Origin: Desulfuromonas sp.
GTDB taxonomy: Bacteria > Desulfobacterota > Desulfuromonadia > Desulfuromonadales > Geothermobacteraceae
DNA length: 34,631 nucleotides
Assembly: GCA_002868905.1 (NCBI GenBank)
Contig: PKUA01000034.1
Location: forward strand, 1-34,631
Reading direction: 5' to 3'
Each line of letters opens with the position of its first letter. The first letter of the stretch is position 1. The notes beneath the pieces were generated by a model. It was given only the letters and a program-made list of their open reading frames with translations, had not been told where the DNA came from and did not search any database. The position numbers and the translations under genes are program-made. Shown in pieces: positions 15,600 to 24,370 of the stretch.

Positions 15600-17855
15600 A
15601 TGTCAAAGCGCCAAGAAGCCCTTGACTATCACAGTACAGGGCGAAAAGGAAAAATCGAGGTCATTACCACTAAACCGTGTGCGACCAGTCGCGATCTTTC
15701 ACTGGCTTACAGTCCCGGTGTTGCCGAGCCGTGTCTGGAGATCGAGAAAAACCCGGATATGGCCTACGAGTACACCGCGAAGGGGAACCTCGTTGCGGTC
15801 GTGTCGAACGGCACCGCGGTTCTCGGTCTCGGCGACATCGGCGCCCTGGCCGGCAAGCCGGTCATGGAGGGAAAAGGGGTTTTGTTCAAGCGCTTTGCCG
15901 ACGTCGACGTTTTCGACATCGAACTCAACACCAAGGACAGTGACGAGCTGATCCGGACGGTAAAGTTGCTCGAACCAACCTTCGGAGGGATCAACCTGGA
16001 GGACATCAAGGGACCTGAGTGCTTCTACATCGAGGAGCAACTTAAAGAGATCATGAACATCCCGGTGTTCCACGATGACCAGCACGGCACTGCGATCATC
16101 TCCGCCGCCGGAATGGTCAACGCCCTGGAGATCGTTGGCAAAAAAGTCGAAGATGCCAAGATCGTTGTCAATGGCGCCGGCGCCGCCGGTATTGCCTGCG
16201 CCAACCTTGCCATTACCATGGGAATCGATCCGAACAACGTCATCCTCTGCGATACCAAGGGAGTTATATACAAAGGTCGGACCGCGGGGATGAACGATTA
16301 CAAGGAACGTCTGGCCGCAGAGACAGACGCTCGCACCCTCGAAGATGCCATGGTCGATGCCGATATCTTCTTCGGCGTTTCAGCCAAGGGCGCACTCACC
16401 CCGGAGATGCTCAAGTCGATGGCGAAAGACCCGATCGTCTTCGCCATGGCCAACCCCGACCCGGAGATCACCCCTCCCGAAGCACAGGCGGTCCGAGAAG
16501 ACGTCATCATCGGTACCGGCCGCAGCGACTACAACAACCAGGTCAACAACGTCCTCTGCTTCCCGTTCCTGTTCCGGGGCGCTCTCGACACCCACGCCAG
16601 TGCCATTAACGACGAGATGAAACTGGCCGCGGTCAAGGCCTTGGCTGACCTCGCGAAAGAAGATGTCCCCGATTCGGTCCGCAAGGCCTACGGCGGCGAA
16701 GAGATCAAGTTCGGGCGCGAATACCTGATCCCGAAGCCGTTCGATCCGCGCGTCCTGCTGCATGTCGCCCCGGCCGTCGCCAAGGCTGCCATGGATACCG
16801 GCGTTGCTCGTCGTCCCATCGAGGACATGGACAAATACCTTGAACGCCTCGAAGCGATGCAGGGCCGCTCCAAGGAAGTGATGCGGACCCTGATCAACAA
16901 GGCGAAGACGGCCCCGAAGCGGGTCGTGTTCCCGGAAGGTGAAGAGGAAAAGGTCATCCGGGCCGCCCACATCCTGCTCGACGAAGGGATCGCCAAACCG
17001 ATCCTTCTCGGCGATGAGATGGAAATTCGGGCCAAGATCGCCGAACTTGGCGCCGACCTCGACGGGGTGCAGATCGTCAATCCCGAGTCGTTCGCCCGTC
17101 GCAGCGAATATATCGACGTCCTGTTCGAAATGCGCCAGCGCAAAGGGGTCACCCGTGCCGAGGCGAAACGGATGATCAAGAAACAACGCAACTACTTCGG
17201 CGCCATGATGGTTCATATGGGGGATGCCGATGCCCTGCTCTCGGGTATCGACCATCACTACCCGGAAACCATCCGCCCCGCCCTTGAGATCATCGGCAAG
17301 CAGGCCGGCCTCTCCAAGGTTCACGGCGCCTACATGATGGTGACCCAGAAGGACGTCGCCCTGTTCGCCGACACCACCGTCAACATCGAACCGACCGCCG
17401 AGGAACTGGCCGAGACCGCCATTCTGACCGCGGAAAAGGCCCGGCAGTTTGATTTCGAACCCAAGGTCGCCATGCTCTCCTTCTCCAACTTCGGCAGCGC
17501 CGAGCACCCGCTCTGCAGCAAGGTCAAAAAAGCGACCGCCCTGGTCAAGGCATGGGATCCCAATCTGGAGGTCGACGGTGAGATCCAGGCCAATGTTGCG
17601 CTTGATCCTGACCTGATCGAAAAGCAGTACCCCTTCTCCAAGCTCAAAGGGGACGCCAACGTTTTCATCTTCCCGGACCTGCAGTCGGGCAACATCTCCT
17701 ACAAGCTGCTGCACAAGTTGGGCGGCGCCGAGATGATCGGTCCGATCCTGATGGGGATGAAAAAACCGATCCATGTCCTGCAGCGTGGCGACGCCGTCGC
17801 CGACATTGTCAACATGGCCGCCGTAGCAGTAGTCGACGCCCAGGAACTCGCCTGA
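15600..17855 (+). CDS. maeB: NADP-dependent malic enzyme fused to a phosphotransacetylase-like domain (MaeB type)
   Basis: 751 aa. The N-terminal two-thirds is malic enzyme, which converts malate to pyruvate and CO2 with reduction of NAD(P): YSPGVAEPC (residues about 38-46), [11 protein letters not shown], the dinucleotide loop [13 protein letters not shown] and ANPDPEI are all intact. Residues about 430 to the end resemble phosphate acetyltransferase ([16 protein letters not shown], then [11 protein letters not shown] and [30 protein letters not shown]). In MaeB proteins this domain is regulatory, sensing acetyl-CoA, and is not usually catalytic. GAGGAGG lies 10 bases before the ATG. Single gene, with tandem promoters and a long structured leader upstream and its own terminator. 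Confidence 0.96.
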   Translation: MSKRQEALDYHSTGRKGKIEVITTKPCATSRDLSLAYSPGVAEPCLEIEKNPDMAYEYTAKGNLVAVVSNGTAVLGLGDIGALAGKPVMEGKGVLFKRFADVDVFDIELNTKDSDELIRTVKLLEPTFGGINLEDIKGPECFYIEEQLKEIMNIPVFHDDQHGTAIISAAGMVNALEIVGKKVEDAKIVVNGAGAAGIACANLAITMGIDPNNVILCDTKGVIYKGRTAGMNDYKERLAAETDARTLEDAMVDADIFFGVSAKGALTPEMLKSMAKDPIVFAMANPDPEITPPEAQAVREDVIIGTGRSDYNNQVNNVLCFPFLFRGALDTHASAINDEMKLAAVKALADLAKEDVPDSVRKAYGGEEIKFGREYLIPKPFDPRVLLHVAPAVAKAAMDTGVARRPIEDMDKYLERLEAMQGRSKEVMRTLINKAKTAPKRVVFPEGEEEKVIRAAHILLDEGIAKPILLGDEMEIRAKIAELGADLDGVQIVNPESFARRSEYIDVLFEMRQRKGVTRAEAKRMIKKQRNYFGAMMVHMGDADALLSGIDHHYPETIRPALEIIGKQAGLSKVHGAYMMVTQKDVALFADTTVNIEPTAEELAETAILTAEKARQFDFEPKVAMLSFSNFGSAEHPLCSKVKKATALVKAWDPNLEVDGEIQANVALDPDLIEKQYPFSKLKGDANVFIFPDLQSGNISYKLLHKLGGAEMIGPILMGMKKPIHVLQRGDAVADIVNMAAVAVVDAQELA

Positions 17856-17885
17856 GCAGACATCTCACATCACACCAGCCAACAT

Positions 17886-17918
17886 GGGGGAGCCGTTATC
17901 GGCTCCCCCTGTTTTTTT
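17886..17918 (+). terminator. Rho-independent terminator of maeB
   Basis: A perfect 10-bp stem GGGGGAGCCG/CGGCTCCCCC with a TTAT loop, followed by TG and seven T. Confidence 0.95.
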
Positions 17919-17931
17919 ACCGCCAAACAAC

Positions 17932-17960
17932 TTAACCGTTTCCGGGTTTTCTGCTAAACT
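17932..17960 (+). promoter_or_regulatory. Probable promoter of thrC
   Basis: TTAACC (17932-17937), a 17-base spacer ending CTGC, then TAAACT (17955-17960). It lies between the maeB terminator and the thrC start at 17994. Confidence 0.5.
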
Positions 17961-17993
17961 GCGCCTCTCAATTCAAAGTGAGGAGCTTAACCG

Positions 17994-19382
17994 ATGAAAT
18001 ATCTCAGCACCCGCGGCCAGGTTTCGGGCCTCAGTTTCAAACAGGCGGTGATGATGGGGCTCGCCGACGACGGCGGCCTCCTGCTACCGGAATCGATCCC
18101 CCACCTGACGCCAGGGGATTTCGATGCCATGGCGAAGCTCGCCTACCCGGAGCTCGCCTTCCAGGTCTTCACCCGGTTTATCGATGACATCCCGTCGGCC
18201 GACCTGAAGGGCCTGGTCGAGCGTTCCTACGCCACCTTCACCCACCCCGAGGTGACTCCGCTGGTTCACCAGGACGGAATCGACATCCTGGAGTTGTTCC
18301 ACGGCCCGACCCTCGCCTTCAAGGATGTTGCACTGCAGTTCCTCGGCAACCTGTTCGAATACCTGCTGAAAGAATCAGGCGACAAAATGAACATCGTCGG
18401 CGCCACCAGCGGCGACACTGGCAGCGCTGCGATCTACGGCGTGCGCGGCAAGCAGAACATCAACATCTTTATCCTCTACCCGCACGGCAAAGTTTCCCCG
18501 ATCCAGGAACTGCAGATGACCACCGTGGTCGATCCGAACGTATTCAACCTCGCCATTGAGGGGACGTTCGATGACGGGCAGCACATCGTCAAGGAGATCT
18601 TCGGCGACATCGAGTTCAAGCAGACGTACAGCCTCGGTGCGGTCAACTCCATCAACTGGGCGCGGGTCCTGGCCCAGGTCGTCTACTACATCTATGCCTG
18701 GGGACGAATCCAGCGTGCCGGTGGGAGCCGTGAAATCGACGTGGCGGTCCCGACCGGGAACTTCGGCGACATCTTTGCCGGCTACCTGGCGAAAAGGATG
18801 GGACTGCCGATCCGCACCCTGATCCTGGCGACCAACGAGAACAATATCCTCGCCCGTTTCATCAACGACGGCGACTACTCGATCGGTGATGTCCGACCGA
18901 CCCCGTCGCCGTCGATGGACATTCAAAAGGCAAGCAACTTCGAACGTTTCCTCTTTTACTTGTTCAATGAGGATACCGAAAAGGTCGCTGCCGCAATGCA
19001 GGAGTTCGCCGCAAGCGGCAAACTCACCTTCACCGCTGAGCAGCAAGCGACTATCCGCGGAACGTTCGCATCCCGTTCCATTGACAACAGCCAGACCCTG
19101 GCGACCATCAGGGATTTCCATGCAAAAACCGGCTACATTCTCGACCCGCACACGGCGACCGGCGTCGCCGCCGGCAAAGAATTGACTGATGGTCGCGCTG
19201 CGTTGGTCTGCCTCGCCACCGCCCATCCGGCCAAGTTCGGTGACGCGGTCCGGAAGGCCATCGGTCAAGGCCCGGAGATGCCTGACAGCCTCAAAGGGAT
19301 CGGTCAACGGGACAAGCGGTGCGAAAAGGTGCCACCCGACCTGGAGACCATCAAGCGCTACGTGGCCGACCACGCCCGCTGA
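17994..19382 (+). CDS. thrC: Threonine synthase
   Basis: 462 aa PLP enzyme that converts O-phosphohomoserine to threonine, the last step of the pathway. The N-terminus (MKYLSTRGQVSGLSFKQAVMMGLADDGGLLLPE) is the family signature. The cofactor lysine is Lys110 in HGPTLAFKDVALQF; GATSGDTGSAAI and the phosphate-binding region (VPTGNFGDIFAGYLAKRMG) follow. The length and the insert pattern match the class of long bacterial and fungal ThrC, not the short plant-like class. GAGGAG lies 8 bases before the ATG. It stands between a terminator upstream and one downstream, so it is a single-gene unit; hom and thrB are not here. Confidence 0.96.
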   Translation: MKYLSTRGQVSGLSFKQAVMMGLADDGGLLLPESIPHLTPGDFDAMAKLAYPELAFQVFTRFIDDIPSADLKGLVERSYATFTHPEVTPLVHQDGIDILELFHGPTLAFKDVALQFLGNLFEYLLKESGDKMNIVGATSGDTGSAAIYGVRGKQNINIFILYPHGKVSPIQELQMTTVVDPNVFNLAIEGTFDDGQHIVKEIFGDIEFKQTYSLGAVNSINWARVLAQVVYYIYAWGRIQRAGGSREIDVAVPTGNFGDIFAGYLAKRMGLPIRTLILATNENNILARFINDGDYSIGDVRPTPSPSMDIQKASNFERFLFYLFNEDTEKVAAAMQEFAASGKLTFTAEQQATIRGTFASRSIDNSQTLATIRDFHAKTGYILDPHTATGVAAGKELTDGRAALVCLATAHPAKFGDAVRKAIGQGPEMPDSLKGIGQRDKRCEKVPPDLETIKRYVADHAR

Positions 19383-19406
19383 CAATCCTCTTTGACGAGA
19401 CATGTT

Positions 19407-19445
19407 AAAGGCCGCCATCCCGGATCCGGGAGGCGGCCTTTTTTT
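19407..19445 (+). terminator. Rho-independent terminator of thrC
   Basis: AAGGCCGCC (19408-19416) pairs with GGCGGCCTT (19432-19440); an inner stem CCCGG/CCGGG fills the loop; T-run to 19445. Confidence 0.93.
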
Positions 19446-19513
19446 GTAACGATCTGGTTGGTGGAACCGCAGAGACGGAACAAGCCACACAAACCACCGT
19501 TGTTGCCTGTCCA

Positions 19514-19793
19514 GTAGAGACGTAGCATGCTACGTCTCTACAAAGGTCAACCACATAACGACAAAGACGTCCCGACGGGACGTCTCTACGAGGGATGGTT
19601 TGATTTTTCAACAAATTTGTAGAGACGCCCCGGTGGGGCGTCTCCGTATGCATGATGGGGCGTCTCCGTATGGATATATTAATCGGAGAAAATACATTCC
19701 CGAAAACCGGGACACCGACAAAGACGTCCCGGCGGGACGTCTCTACAATAGGCCAATCAGCTACCGTGGAGACGCATTGCAATGCGTCTCTAC
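19514..19793. repeat. Cluster 1 of small palindromic repeats (five units plus a half-unit)
   Basis: Units share the outer arms GTAGAGACG and CGTCTCTAC and have different but still self-complementary cores. Unit a 19514-19541 (core TAGCATGCTA), b 19561-19589 (TCCCGACGGGA), c 19619-19644 (CCCCGGTGGGG), d 19718-19746 (as b with one change), e 19766-19793 (CATTGCAATG). A half-unit at 19657-19672 repeats the last 16 bases of c (19635-19650). In b and d the left arm is degraded to ACAAAGACG. The cluster fills most of the 438-base gap between the thrC terminator and the convergent SIMPL gene; nothing else was found there. Confidence 0.93.
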
Positions 19794-19820
19794 CCGCACC
19801 TGAGAAAATTCGTGCGTCCC

Positions 19821-20546
19821 CTAATCCTCTATCAGGTAACGAATCGAGACCGATGCGCGAACCGTCAGGTCATCCGGAGCGACTATCGGCGGCGCTGCGT
19901 TCGCTTCCATGGACATCATCACCCCTCTTGCGAGGGGACGGGCCGGCGTTTGGGCGGTCTGACCGAGGGCAATATCGCTGATTCCACGCAAAGTAACTCC
20001 GGAGGCAGCGGCCAGGGTTTTCGCATCCACCATGGCGTTGCTGGTCGCCGTTTGAATGGCCTGCTGGCGGTGGGCGCGCGAATCAGCCAAAGCGAAAACG
20101 ATCTGACCGATATCATTGGCCCCTGCATCACTGGCGGCCTCGATCACCTTTCCTAGGAGTTCGATCTTGCCGGTTTTGACTGCAAAGCTGTTGCTGACGC
20201 TGAACCCGACAATCTGCGGTCGCCACCCGGCGGGCGCATTGCGGGGGCGCGGCGACCAACGCGGGCTCAGTTGAAAGCGGGCGGTACTGTAATCACCCTT
20301 TTCCAACCCGACCCGCTGCAGCGACTCCTCCACTTTTTTCATAACACGGCTGTTGGCATCAAGGGCGGCGTCAGCGGTCGAACCATCCGACTGGACTCCG
20401 ATACGCAGCTCCGCCTGATCCGCTGGAACCAGAAGTTCGGCTTCGCCCGATACGTGCAGATAGGCTGCCTCGTCAGCAAGTGCAGTCACTGCGGACAGCA
20501 TTGAAATCAAGATCAAGGTAATCCCTATGCAGATTGAATAGCGCAT
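19821..20546 (-). CDS. SIMPL-domain (DUF541) periplasmic protein
   Basis: 241 aa. A signal peptide covers residues 1-24 (cleavage after ALA), followed by a SIMPL domain: HVSGEAELLVPADQAELRIGVQSDG at the start, VGFSVSNSFAVKTGKIELLGKVIEAASDAGAND in the middle, and a final VRASVSIRYLIED. Proteins of this family are exported and form ring-like oligomers in known examples; their task is not settled, though links to stress tolerance have been reported. AAGGAG lies 6 bases before the ATG. It is 14 bases downstream of the DUF6178 gene and likely cotranscribed with it, although the two have no obvious functional link. Confidence 0.88.
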   Translation of the reverse strand: MRYSICIGITLILISMLSAVTALADEAAYLHVSGEAELLVPADQAELRIGVQSDGSTADAALDANSRVMKKVEESLQRVGLEKGDYSTARFQLSPRWSPRPRNAPAGWRPQIVGFSVSNSFAVKTGKIELLGKVIEAASDAGANDIGQIVFALADSRAHRQQAIQTATSNAMVDAKTLAAASGVTLRGISDIALGQTAQTPARPLARGVMMSMEANAAPPIVAPDDLTVRASVSIRYLIED

Positions 20547-20560
20547 CGCGATCTCCTTTG

Positions 20561-22267
20561 TCAGTCAAGCCTTACCATCATCCCGTTGATAAAACGGGGG
20601 TCGAGTTCCTCGGCTGCCAACCGGCAGAATTCATCATCCCAGCTCGCCAGGCACCAGGCACCGAATTCGCCCGCGCCTGTCTCAAGGCTTTCCAGCCAGG
20701 CTACGCACTCCTGCCGTATTTCGGCTTTCAGGCCACCTCCATCCACAGTGACCAGACGATGCAATTGCCGTATCGCGTCTTGCCGGAGCGGCTCAGGGGC
20801 AAACGGCTTGCCGAGCAGACGGTTGGCGTATGCGGTCAGGAACATCTGCGACAACGACAGGTCATCCCCCTGTTCCGGGAGGCAACCCTCCAGATCATAT
20901 GCGTCCGGGTGTTGCAAACCGAATTCAAATATCCCGACGAATAGTCGCTGCTGTCGTTCCAGGCGATCGAGCCAAACGGAACAGAGCTGTACCTGCTCCA
21001 GGGTCATGAAGGGGTGGGTGTCATTCCTGTTCACCTCCATCAACCCCTGGTAAAACTGCGGTGAACGCTGCAGAAGCGCATCGACCAGGGACCGGTACGG
21101 CGGATCGAGAAACGCCGATATGACCGAAGCATGAATCGCATGGGCGCGATGCTGCAACTGCAGGGTCAGGGAATGCCCAAGTCGGAACAGGGATTCGAGC
21201 CAGATGGAATCGAACAGGTCGGCCGCCATTTCGGCGTTATGGCCACAGAGCTTTTCCAGGGCGATATCGAGGATGCCGTAGACCCGTTCAACGCAATCCT
21301 CGACCTGGTCGATTTCCCCGATGTCGACCTGGTCGGCCATCATCACCTTGTTCAGCAGGTAGGCCAACTCCCAGGCAACCTCGCTGGTAATTCCACGTGC
21401 GAGGACCTCTGCCAGCAGATGGACATGGTCAATGCGCGACAGGACGTACGATGGCGCCTCGACGCCATCGAGGACGTCGAACGGATTCAGCTTTCGATGC
21501 TGCTCTACGTTGAAACTTGCCGGTTCGAGCCAGCTGTAAACGCCCCGCGCCTCCAGCGGTTCGGGGAAACCCTGGTCGAGCAGGCGACCGTTGCGCCAGC
21601 GGGCAACGTTTTCCTCCAGCACGGCACTGGACTCCCAGCGAACACCCTCCATAAGTTGCAGATAAAGTCCCTGGTGATGGCGGAACAGGATATCGAGCCA
21701 GGCCCCGGCAATCTTGGCCGTCGGCTCATCGGTGAATTCGACCGAGTAACCGCCATCCTTGATCAGGGCCTCGGCCCGCTCGTCCTCATCGTCGATCGCC
21801 TCGGGGCCCCTGATGACTTTCAAATGTTTCTGCATCACCAGCGAAAGGAGTTCGAAGTCCATCTCGTCGGCGGTGCGCAGGACCTTCTCTTCGCCGCATT
21901 CGAGCAGGTTGAACATCCACTCCAGGGTCTTTTTCCGATCCAAATGGTATCCCTGCCATCCGTCCAGGTCGAGCAAGCCAACCAACTGCTCGGTCTGGCA
22001 AAGTTCCATCAGCTCGACCGTGTCCTCCGCGCCGAGTTGCCGGACCAGCAGATAGACCTCCTGCATCGGCAGGCGACGCAGCAGGTAAGGACCATCGACG
22101 GCCTCGATCAGCAAATCCAACTTTTCCTTACCGTGGGCCGACTGCACAACCATCAGGCGTTCACCCTCGGTCAGCGTATTGATGGGCCGCGCACCAATGG
22201 TCTCGGCACGTTGTATCTTGAGGAAACCGGATCCCACCGGCGCGTCGTCATTTCTCTGATCGATCAT
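20561..22267 (-). CDS. DUF6178-type protein of unknown function
   Basis: 568 aa, no signal peptide or membrane helix. Helix-rich and acidic, with repeated segments such as LLRRLPMQEVYLLVRQLGAEDTVELMELCQTEQLVGLLDLDGWQGY, RKKTLEWMFNLLECGEEKVLRTADEMDFELLSLVMQKHLKVI, and later LNPFDVLDGVEAPSY. I associate these with the DUF6178 family known mainly from Desulfuromonadales and relatives; this is recognition by eye. GGAGAG lies about 10 bases before the ATG. A long open frame exists on the opposite strand through the whole gene but is a shadow caused by codon bias. Function is unknown. Confidence 0.75.
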   Translation of the reverse strand: MIDQRNDDAPVGSGFLKIQRAETIGARPINTLTEGERLMVVQSAHGKEKLDLLIEAVDGPYLLRRLPMQEVYLLVRQLGAEDTVELMELCQTEQLVGLLDLDGWQGYHLDRKKTLEWMFNLLECGEEKVLRTADEMDFELLSLVMQKHLKVIRGPEAIDDEDERAEALIKDGGYSVEFTDEPTAKIAGAWLDILFRHHQGLYLQLMEGVRWESSAVLEENVARWRNGRLLDQGFPEPLEARGVYSWLEPASFNVEQHRKLNPFDVLDGVEAPSYVLSRIDHVHLLAEVLARGITSEVAWELAYLLNKVMMADQVDIGEIDQVEDCVERVYGILDIALEKLCGHNAEMAADLFDSIWLESLFRLGHSLTLQLQHRAHAIHASVISAFLDPPYRSLVDALLQRSPQFYQGLMEVNRNDTHPFMTLEQVQLCSVWLDRLERQQRLFVGIFEFGLQHPDAYDLEGCLPEQGDDLSLSQMFLTAYANRLLGKPFAPEPLRQDAIRQLHRLVTVDGGGLKAEIRQECVAWLESLETGAGEFGAWCLASWDDEFCRLAAEELDPRFINGMMVRLD

Positions 22268-22352
22268 CTAAGGAAACTCTCCATCGGTTTAATAATACTG
22301 TCGGTTCAATGTAAAGCACGAGCAGGGCAAGGTCAAGAAACGGAACATCAAA

Positions 22353-22381
22353 TTGGCGGCTCACACTCCTGCATGTATACT
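22353..22381 (+). promoter_or_regulatory. Probable promoter of the LolA-like/permease operon
   Basis: TTGGCG (22353-22358), a 17-base spacer and TATACT (22376-22381), a near-consensus -10. The start codon is at 22409. Confidence 0.65.
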
Positions 22382-22408
22382 GAAGAAAACTCCAACTGCG
22401 AGGAAACC

Positions 22409-23149
22409 ATGGTTCGCATCCTTTTCTCCTTTTTTCTCCTGGCGACGTTCTGCATGGCACCGGCCCGAGCGACCGAGCTCAACCTGCAGGAGTTGATTCG
22501 CAGCGTTGAAGACCAGCATTGGGGCATTTCCTCCCAGGCGGTCATGGAGATGTCGATCAAAACCACCAACTGGGAGCGGACCACCGTCATGGACGCCTGG
22601 TCCCTCGGGCGGGACTATTTCCTGATCAGGATATCCGAACCGGCCAAGGAACGCGGCGTGGCAACGCTGAAAGTCGAAGACGAAGTCTGGAACTACCTAC
22701 CGAAAGTCGACCGCACCATCCGCATTCCTCCCTCGATGATGGGTGGCGCCTGGATGGGAAGCCACATCACCAACAACGACCTGGTCAAGGCCTCCCATGT
22801 CGACGAAGATTACCTGTTCAAGATGCTCGAGGAGACCGGGGCGACCTGGCTGGTGGAAGGACTTCCCCGTGAGGATGCCGTCGTCATCTGGGGGAAGATC
22901 GTTTACCTGATCGACAAGTCGAACCGGGTGCCGATCAGGGTCGATTATTTCGACGAGGAGGGGGTCAAGGTCCGAACCATGGAATTTGACCGGGTGACCA
23001 CCGTGGGCGACAGGGAGGTCCCGATGCGCATGACCATCCGCCCGCTTGAGAAGCCGGGCGAGCTGACCGTGATGGATTACCGAGAACTCGCCTTCGACGT
23101 CGGTCTCGACAAACGGTTTTTCTCCCTGCGCCAGCTTAAGGCCCGTTGA
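22409..23149 (+). CDS. LolA-like outer membrane lipoprotein-sorting protein
   Basis: 246 aa. A signal peptide covers residues 1 to about 21 (FLLATFCMAPARA). The mature part is a beta-rich LolA/LppX-like fold: SSQAVMEMSIKTTNWERTTVMDAWSLGRDYFLIRISEPAKERGVATLKVEDEVWNYLPKVDRTIRIPPSMMGGAWMGSHITNNDLVK is the family core. Such proteins carry lipids or lipoproteins across the periplasm and often accompany MacB/LolC-type permeases. The ATG at 22409 has GAGGAAACC upstream; the open frame extending far upstream is a shadow of the DUF6178 gene. The stop overlaps the ATG of the first permease (TGATG). Confidence 0.87.
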   Translation: MVRILFSFFLLATFCMAPARATELNLQELIRSVEDQHWGISSQAVMEMSIKTTNWERTTVMDAWSLGRDYFLIRISEPAKERGVATLKVEDEVWNYLPKVDRTIRIPPSMMGGAWMGSHITNNDLVKASHVDEDYLFKMLEETGATWLVEGLPREDAVVIWGKIVYLIDKSNRVPIRVDYFDEEGVKVRTMEFDRVTTVGDREVPMRMTIRPLEKPGELTVMDYRELAFDVGLDKRFFSLRQLKAR

Positions 23150-24369
23150 TGCTTTTCACCCTCGCGCTGCGCAACCTCTGGCGCAATCGCCGCCGCACCC
23201 TGCTGACCCTCTCGGCCATGGTGGTTTCATCGGCCCTGCTCATCCTCTCGCTCGGGATATTCTCCGGAATGCTTCAGGACATGCTCGCCTCGGCCACCGA
23301 ACAGTATTACGGGCACATGCTCGTCAACCGGGAAGGCTACCAGGAAGATCGCGATCTTTATCTCAACCTGTCCTCGTCCCGGGCGCTTGACGAGGTACTG
23401 GCGGGAGAACCGGGTATCACTGCGGCATCGCCACGTCTGCGCAGTTTCGGGTTGCTCTCCCACGCCGACAAGAGCTATCCGGCCGAGTTACTGGGTGTCA
23501 TTCCACAGCAGGAGCGGCAGGTCACTACGTTCGCGGAGCACATAGCCGCCGGGACGTATTTACCCGAGAACCTTGAAAATGGCGCCGTTCTCGGTGCCGG
23601 GCTGGCAAAAAAACTCGGGGTCAAACCGGGGGACGAGCTGGTGTTCCTGACCCAGGCGGCCGACGGGAGCATCGGCAACGACTTGCTGTATGTGACCGGC
23701 ATTTTCAAGACCGACTCCAGCGGAGACAAGAGCCTTGTTCTGGTCGGGCTCCCCTGGCTGCAGCAGGTCATGGCGCTACCCGACAAGGTCCACGAGTACT
23801 CGATCCGCCTGAGCGATCCGCGCCTGGCGACGGAGGAAAGGATCAGGCTCGATGGACGGCTTCCAGCCGGGCTCGAAGCGCTCGACTGGGGAATGATGAT
23901 GCCGGAGATGCGCGAAGCGGTCGCCTCGTATGATGTCAGCCGTTTTATCGTAGTGATTATCCTCTACGTGGCAACCGGGCTCGGCATCCTCAATACCTTC
24001 TACATGTCCGTCATGGAGCGAACCAGGGAGTTCGGCATCGCCATGGCGCTCGGCATGCCGCCAGGACATATCCGCCTGCTGATTTTCCTTGAAGCGTTCC
24101 TGCTGGGGATATTCGCGCTGGTCTGCGGAGTCGGCATCGGGCTGCTGCTGACGTTATCGATGCAGACGCAGGGTATCGACCTGTCAAGCTATGTCACGCC
24201 GATCACCTATGCCGGCGGGACGATCCTGCCACGGCTCCGGACGGTGCTTGAAATTGGCAACCTGCTGGTGCCGGCCCTGCTCCTGCTGCTGGTCTGCCTG
24301 GTCGCCGCGATGTTGCCGGCCCACCGGGCAGCGAAACTGCAACCGATTGAAGCGATCAGAGAGGATTGA
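23149..24369 (+). CDS. ABC transporter permease, LolC/MacB (FtsX) family, first copy
   Basis: 406 aa. One helix near the N-terminus (residues 20-43), a large periplasmic domain (about 50-265) and three helices in the C-terminal FtsX core (about 267-290, 315-345 and 372-395). The start MLFTLALRNLWRNRRRTLLTL is shared with the second permease. Family core: ATGLGILNTFYMSVMERTREFGIAMALGMPPGHIRLLIFLEAFLLG. These proteins do not form a pore; they transmit ATP-driven movement to pull substrate from the membrane to a periplasmic partner. The start overlaps the stop of the LolA-like gene; the next gene starts one base after its stop. Confidence 0.88.
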   Translation: MLFTLALRNLWRNRRRTLLTLSAMVVSSALLILSLGIFSGMLQDMLASATEQYYGHMLVNREGYQEDRDLYLNLSSSRALDEVLAGEPGITAASPRLRSFGLLSHADKSYPAELLGVIPQQERQVTTFAEHIAAGTYLPENLENGAVLGAGLAKKLGVKPGDELVFLTQAADGSIGNDLLYVTGIFKTDSSGDKSLVLVGLPWLQQVMALPDKVHEYSIRLSDPRLATEERIRLDGRLPAGLEALDWGMMMPEMREAVASYDVSRFIVVIILYVATGLGILNTFYMSVMERTREFGIAMALGMPPGHIRLLIFLEAFLLGIFALVCGVGIGLLLTLSMQTQGIDLSSYVTPITYAGGTILPRLRTVLEIGNLLVPALLLLLVCLVAAMLPAHRAAKLQPIEAIRED

Positions 24370-24370
24370 C

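Noticed and set aside
16380-17774. 464-codon open frame on the minus strand inside maeB
   Set aside because: It is fully antisense to a clear malic enzyme/phosphotransacetylase gene, and its product shows no known motif.
18375-19490. 371-codon minus-strand open frame across thrC
   Set aside because: It would run from the thrC terminator through a clear PLP enzyme; no ribosome site and no protein-like features.
21131-22408. Long open frame on the plus strand, antisense to the DUF6178 gene and fused to the LolA-like gene
   Set aside because: It has no ribosome site, its protein is not of natural composition, and the true LolA-like start with signal peptide is at 22409. The frame is open because of GC-rich codon bias of the opposite gene.
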